From JAGXOF01 sp046545575 (GTDB lineage Bacteria > Chloroflexota > Dehalococcoidia > SZUA-161 > SpSt-899), in the NCBI GenBank assembly GCA_046545575.1, contig JBKGZM010000042.1, forward strand, positions 1 through 16,702: DNA of 16,702 nt. The letters are read 5' to 3'. Position 1 is the stretch's first letter. Every line of letters begins with the position of its first letter. The notes below the pieces were generated by a model, which saw nothing but the letters and a program-made list of their open reading frames with translations, searched no databases and had not been told where the DNA came from. Shown here piece by piece: positions 13,510 through 16,702 of this stretch. A program made the position numbers and the translations under genes.

Positions 13510-13537
13510 TTGAGTTCCCACCTTCTGATAGTACAAT
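13510..13537 (+). promoter_or_regulatory. Promoter of the helicase gene
   Basis: TTGAGT (13510-13515) and TACAAT (13532-13537) are 16 bases apart, giving a start near 13544 and a leader of about 14 bases before the ATG at 13558. This argues against translation starting at the TTG at 13510, which is the -35 box itself. Confidence 0.5.
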
Positions 13538-13557
13538 ATTCATGGTGTACCCGAACA

Positions 13558-15804
13558 ATGAAATACCGCGGAAATTCGAAAATAAAACATGAGCACGGCA
13601 TCATACCCGGATTGAGGGAGTTCCTCGAAGACGAGCTGGAGCCTATGTATGAAACCCGGACAATCATCCCGGGCAGGATTACGAAGAAAAAAGGCACCAG
13701 TCCGGGGTTCCGGGTCCGCTTCCAATACCCCACAAGCAGCGGCGCCAAAATCCTTGCTTACAACTCGGGGGCAGTTCAGGAAGTGTTTGTAGTAACCTCC
13801 GATCCCGAGAGCCTGAAGCGGAAGCTCGAGCAATCCGGCAAGAAGCCGTCACCACCCAAACCTAAAAAGACGGAGAAGGCCCCGCGATCGAGCATGAGAG
13901 ACCTGGAACAGGCAACGGATGAATTCACAGAGGAGATAGGCACTCCCGAAACCGCTTTTGAGCCCTCGGAGTTCCAGAGAGAGGCGCTAGACTGCATCCC
14001 TGAGGGCGATGTAATGGTCATCGCTCCCACAGGCAGCGGAAAGACATGGATCGCCGAGCAGGCAATGGCAAAGCTCCTCGCGGAAGGCAAACAGTGCTGG
14101 TACACCACTCCCCTCAAGGCCCTCTCCAATCAGAAATACGATAACTTCCAGAGGCTCTTCGGCGAGGAAAACGTCGGAATCCTTACAGGGGAAAGGGAGG
14201 AAAACTCCCAGGCTCCCTTAATCGTGGCTACAACCGAGGTCTTCCGAAACGCGCTCTACACCGGCAGCAGGCAACCCTGGCTTGCCGTCCTGGACGAAGC
14301 TCATTACCTCGGTGACGAAGACAGGGGCACAACCTGGGAGGAAATCATCATCCTCGCATCGCCTGAGACGCACTTGCTTCTCCTCTCCGCCACGATCTCC
14401 AATGCCGAGGAAATCGCCGAGTGGATGGAAAGCGTGCGTGGTCACAAACCCTATCTCGTCACGGAGAACGAAAGGCCAGTCCCCCTGCGCCATGGTTTCA
14501 TCACGGGAAAATACATCCTGCCCCTTGAACCTGAGTTGATCGACCAGCAGAAACCGAAAAAGGGCAGAAGCCGGTTCCGTCCGGAGAGGATGATCGAGAT
14601 GCTCGAGGAAAGAAACCTGCTTCCGGCAATCGTCTTCCTTCCCACGAGAAAGGACTGCGACCGGGCCGCCAGGGGGTTCCAGGGCTCGCCGGAGGCCGAG
14701 ACGTCGTCGAGAATAGGTGTCCTCAACGAGATAGGAAAGGACAATCCCCATCTCTGGAAGAATCCTTTGATCAACTCTCTCATAGACAGCGGCGTGGCCT
14801 CTCACCATGCCGGCCATCTCACGGAATGGAAGATAGCAGTGGAGCGCTTGCTTGCCTTGGGCAAGCTGCGAGCCGTTTTCGCCACCACCACACTTGCAGC
14901 GGGACTCGACGTTCCGGCACGCTCGGTGGTCCTTCCCACCCTGCTGACTCGGGATGCGGTGGGGACAAGGCCCCTCAACTCGCTGGAGTTCCATCAGATG
15001 ACGGGTAGGGCGGGGAGGCGAGGAAAGGACAATGTCGGATTCGTCATCCTGGATATGAGTCACCCCAGAGACCTCCTCACAGCCCTGAACCTTAAAGATG
15101 CTGCTCCCGACCCTATAAAGTCAGCCTTCAGCATCAACTACTACCAGATACTCAACCTTCTCTCCCGATTCGATATCGAGGAAACCACACAGATTCTGGA
15201 AAAGAGCCTCCTGCTCTTTCAACAAACCTCCCGGAAACGCGCCAAGAAAACCAGGGCAAAGCTCTGGGACGAGATGAACAAGAGGATCGAGGTCTTGCAG
15301 AACTTCGGGTACCTTGATAGCAACCTCTCACCAACCGAACTCGGAGAATGGGCCTCGCTCATCCGCCACGAGTATTCACTCGTCTTCTCAGAGGCAATAA
15401 GGCGCGAACTCTATCCCTCGCTTTCACCCTCTGAATTCGCGGGTTGGGCTGCAGCCATGAGTCCCAGCCGGGCCCCGGATTACAGCATCTCCCGCCTCAA
15501 CCTGAAGCCCCTCCTCAAGGTGATAAACGAACTGCAGAGGACGGAAAAGAGAAAGGGAATCCCGCCCGTCCAGTCATCTTCTGAAGAGGCAGTGAAGAAG
15601 GCAACAGCCGTCAAGGCCTGGGCCGAGGGAGCGGAATGGAGAAAAACGATCCTGGAAGCCGGCATCGAGGAAGGGGATTTTCAGCGACTGGTGCTGCAAA
15701 CATCAGAGGTCCTGCGTGAACTATCGAGATTACCCTTACCTGTAGCCTCGCTGGCAAGCAAAGCCCGCGACATGATTCTCCGGCCACCGTTTGAATTAGG
15801 CTAA
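13558..15804 (+). CDS. DUF2103 domain fused to a Ski2-like DEAH helicase
   Basis: The product is about 748 residues. Residues 5-95 look like DUF2103, a small domain usually found alone: HEHGIIPGLREFLEDEL, TIIPGRITKKKG, FRVRFQYPTSSGAKILAYN and 'GAVQEVFVVTSDPESL'. A Lys/Pro-rich linker follows. The helicase has motif I APTGSGKT (156-163), motif II DEAH (246-249), motif III SAT (277-279) and motif VI QMTGRAGRRG (480-489). It also has a Ski2-style segment (SHHAGHLTEWK, FATTTLAAGLDVPAR), so it belongs to the Ski2/Mtr4/HelY group that unwinds RNA or DNA with ATP. The C-terminal 250 residues are helical and lack recognised motifs. No strong SD precedes 13558, and the start is chosen from promoter position and domain edge. 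The divergent neighbour is an NYN nuclease. Confidence 0.88.
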   Translation: MKYRGNSKIKHEHGIIPGLREFLEDELEPMYETRTIIPGRITKKKGTSPGFRVRFQYPTSSGAKILAYNSGAVQEVFVVTSDPESLKRKLEQSGKKPSPPKPKKTEKAPRSSMRDLEQATDEFTEEIGTPETAFEPSEFQREALDCIPEGDVMVIAPTGSGKTWIAEQAMAKLLAEGKQCWYTTPLKALSNQKYDNFQRLFGEENVGILTGEREENSQAPLIVATTEVFRNALYTGSRQPWLAVLDEAHYLGDEDRGTTWEEIIILASPETHLLLLSATISNAEEIAEWMESVRGHKPYLVTENERPVPLRHGFITGKYILPLEPELIDQQKPKKGRSRFRPERMIEMLEERNLLPAIVFLPTRKDCDRAARGFQGSPEAETSSRIGVLNEIGKDNPHLWKNPLINSLIDSGVASHHAGHLTEWKIAVERLLALGKLRAVFATTTLAAGLDVPARSVVLPTLLTRDAVGTRPLNSLEFHQMTGRAGRRGKDNVGFVILDMSHPRDLLTALNLKDAAPDPIKSAFSINYYQILNLLSRFDIEETTQILEKSLLLFQQTSRKRAKKTRAKLWDEMNKRIEVLQNFGYLDSNLSPTELGEWASLIRHEYSLVFSEAIRRELYPSLSPSEFAGWAAAMSPSRAPDYSISRLNLKPLLKVINELQRTEKRKGIPPVQSSSEEAVKKATAVKAWAEGAEWRKTILEAGIEEGDFQRLVLQTSEVLRELSRLPLPVASLASKARDMILRPPFELG

Positions 15805-15868
15805 CGCCTACAGTAGAATTTTAAACACGCCTACCTGCTTGTGGCGTGCAACCTCTCCCCTGCGAAGT

Positions 15869-15900
15869 CTGACAATCTATGATATTCATCTTGGTATAAT
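15869..15900 (+). promoter_or_regulatory. Extended -10 promoter upstream of the membrane protein
   Basis: TGGTATAAT ends at 15900, a perfect TATAAT with the extended TGN element. CTGACA at 15869-15874 is a possible -35 at a wide 20-base spacing. The leader to 16035 would be about 130 bases, including a strong SD-like GGAGGTGG and a perfect hairpin. Confidence 0.5.
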
Positions 15901-15986
15901 GAGTCGGCCCATGAGCGAAGACACTAACGACCTTTTCCGATCCAACGGGAGCAGTAGTTAGCCAGTAAAACGGAGGTGGGAGTTAC

Positions 15987-16018
15987 GGATCGACCTGCAG
16001 TGTCCTGCAGGTCGATCC
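15987..16018. repeat. Perfect 14-bp hairpin in the leader of the membrane protein
   Basis: GGATCGACCTGCAG (15987-16000) and CTGCAGGTCGATCC (16005-16018) pair perfectly around TGTC. There is no T-run after it, so it is not a standard terminator. It lies between a GGAGGTGG at 15972 and the likely start at 16035. Confidence 0.7.
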
Positions 16019-16034
16019 CCGTCAAGTTCTGCCA

Positions 16035-16499
16035 ATGATTACAATGCTATCCAGCCACTGGCATTTGGCATTGCTCTTACTGGGGTCGTTGGTTGCTTTG
16101 ATCCCCGGTGCGATATGTTGGAGGCGATCACACCGGGTAGGACCATGTCTGATGCTGGTCGCGGGTACTGCTATTTTTCTGTACTACTTTTTTGTCATGA
16201 TCTATGTCGGTTATCTTGTCGTGACAGGCAACCGCCAGCTGCCTCTGCTCGCAATGGCGTTCCCGATGGTCCTGACGTTTGGCCTGCCACTTTTCCTCTG
16301 TACAGCCCTGGCCTGGCGAGAACCTCGCCCGGGTGGGATAAGCGGCATCGTTCTTTCTTTACTCCTAGGTATAATGCTAAACTTTGTAGATACACAGAGT
16401 ACGCCCTTGATTTTTGGCTGTGTGTTCATCTCTCTGCTCATCATATTCTTATCGGGAAGCGTTTGGTCAATTATCTCTGAAGAGAGGCATGGTGATTAG
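16035..16499 (+). CDS. Small multi-pass membrane protein, unknown function
   Basis: The product is about 154 residues, mostly hydrophobic, with four or five membrane segments (roughly residues 9-28, 38-62, 71-93, 102-116 and 124-146). Charged residues fall in short loops (WRRSHR, WREPRP, EERHGD), consistent with an inner-membrane protein. I recognise no family. The start is uncertain: ATG at 16035 or 16044 both lack an SD at the right distance. The nearest SD-like GGAGGTGG is some 55 bases upstream across a hairpin. Convergent with the LuxR-type gene, whose stop is 43 bases away. Confidence 0.6.
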   Translation: MITMLSSHWHLALLLLGSLVALIPGAICWRRSHRVGPCLMLVAGTAIFLYYFFVMIYVGYLVVTGNRQLPLLAMAFPMVLTFGLPLFLCTALAWREPRPGGISGIVLSLLLGIMLNFVDTQSTPLIFGCVFISLLIIFLSGSVWSIISEERHGD

Positions 16500-16541
16500 C
16501 ATACTAAAGCTGGTTCAAGAATAGAGTGGTAGTCTCTTCAA

Positions 16542-16702
16542 TCATGGTCTTTCCAGCATATACCTGATCGCTTCATAGCGATTCTTCAGGTGCAGCTTGG
16601 AGTAGATGTTGCTTATATGATTTTTGACAGTCTTCTCTTCTACGTTCAGTATTCTGGCGATCTCCTGATTGCCCTTTCCAGCGGCAATCAGGCTCATAAT
16701 CT
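16542..16702 (-). CDS. LuxR-type HTH regulator, C-terminal end (partial)
   Basis: The minus frame entering from the right edge gives 'IMSLIAAGKGNQEIARILNV' then EEKTVKNHISNIYSKLHLKN and a stop after MLERP. This is the LuxR/GerE helix-turn-helix: the scaffold helix, IARIL, then the recognition helix TVKNHISNIYSKL. Such domains usually end response regulators of the NarL type; the N-terminal part is outside the window, so the sensor type is unknown. Confidence 0.9.
   Translation of the reverse strand, partial: IMSLIAAGKGNQEIARILNVEEKTVKNHISNIYSKLHLKNRYEAIRYMLERP

Overview
This is a bacterial window with moderate GC content by eye. It has SD-type ribosome sites, TTGACA/TATAAT promoters and intergenic spaces full of palindromic repeats of the GTCATTCCGGACTTGATCCGGAATCC and GTAGGGCGG...CCGCCCTAC type. 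That repeat style, together with DUF429, DUF488, DUF72, YjbQ, HyuA/HyuB and a Ski2-like helicase, resembles environmental (metagenomic) genomes such as Chloroflexota/Dehalococcoidia. There is no rRNA or marker gene, so the lineage is a weak guess.

Left part (1-4186): the tail of an upstream gene with a clean terminator; a DUF429 RNase H-like protein (minus); a pentapeptide-repeat protein fused to a two-TM potassium-channel module; a DUF72 protein; a repeat-dense spacer; and a DUF488 protein.

Middle part (4187-8361) is an accessory island and the most interesting stretch. On the minus strand it holds a RelE/ParE-type toxin-antitoxin (TA) pair, a decayed NadS/HigBA-type TA pair, a DUF4258 plus partner TA-like pair, and a TIR-domain gene. 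The TIR gene sits in what looks like a complete integron gene cassette of 882 bp. A 59-bp attC-like site lies at its 3' end, and its left boundary (GTTAAAT) is the exact complement of the inverse core (ATTTAAC) of that attC. A 119-120 bp repeat carrying an outward TTGACA promoter and a 17-bp palindrome lies directly upstream of the TIR cassette, and a second copy lies 2.3 kb away. No integron integrase is present, so this is either a cluster of cassettes lacking an integrase or the remote end of an array. One secreted protein gene of unknown function lies on the plus strand inside the island.

Right part (8362-16702) returns to ordinary chromosome: yjbQ-family gene, the hyuA-hyuB hydantoinase/oxoprolinase operon, a structured repeat spacer, an NYN-domain nuclease (minus) divergent from a DUF2103-Ski2 helicase fusion, a small multi-pass membrane protein, and the C-terminal end of a LuxR-type regulator running in from the right edge on the minus strand.

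The main hypothesis is that the middle region is a degraded integron-like island. It has collected stabilising TA modules and a putative TIR NADase-type defence gene, expressed from a promoter placed like an integron cassette promoter.
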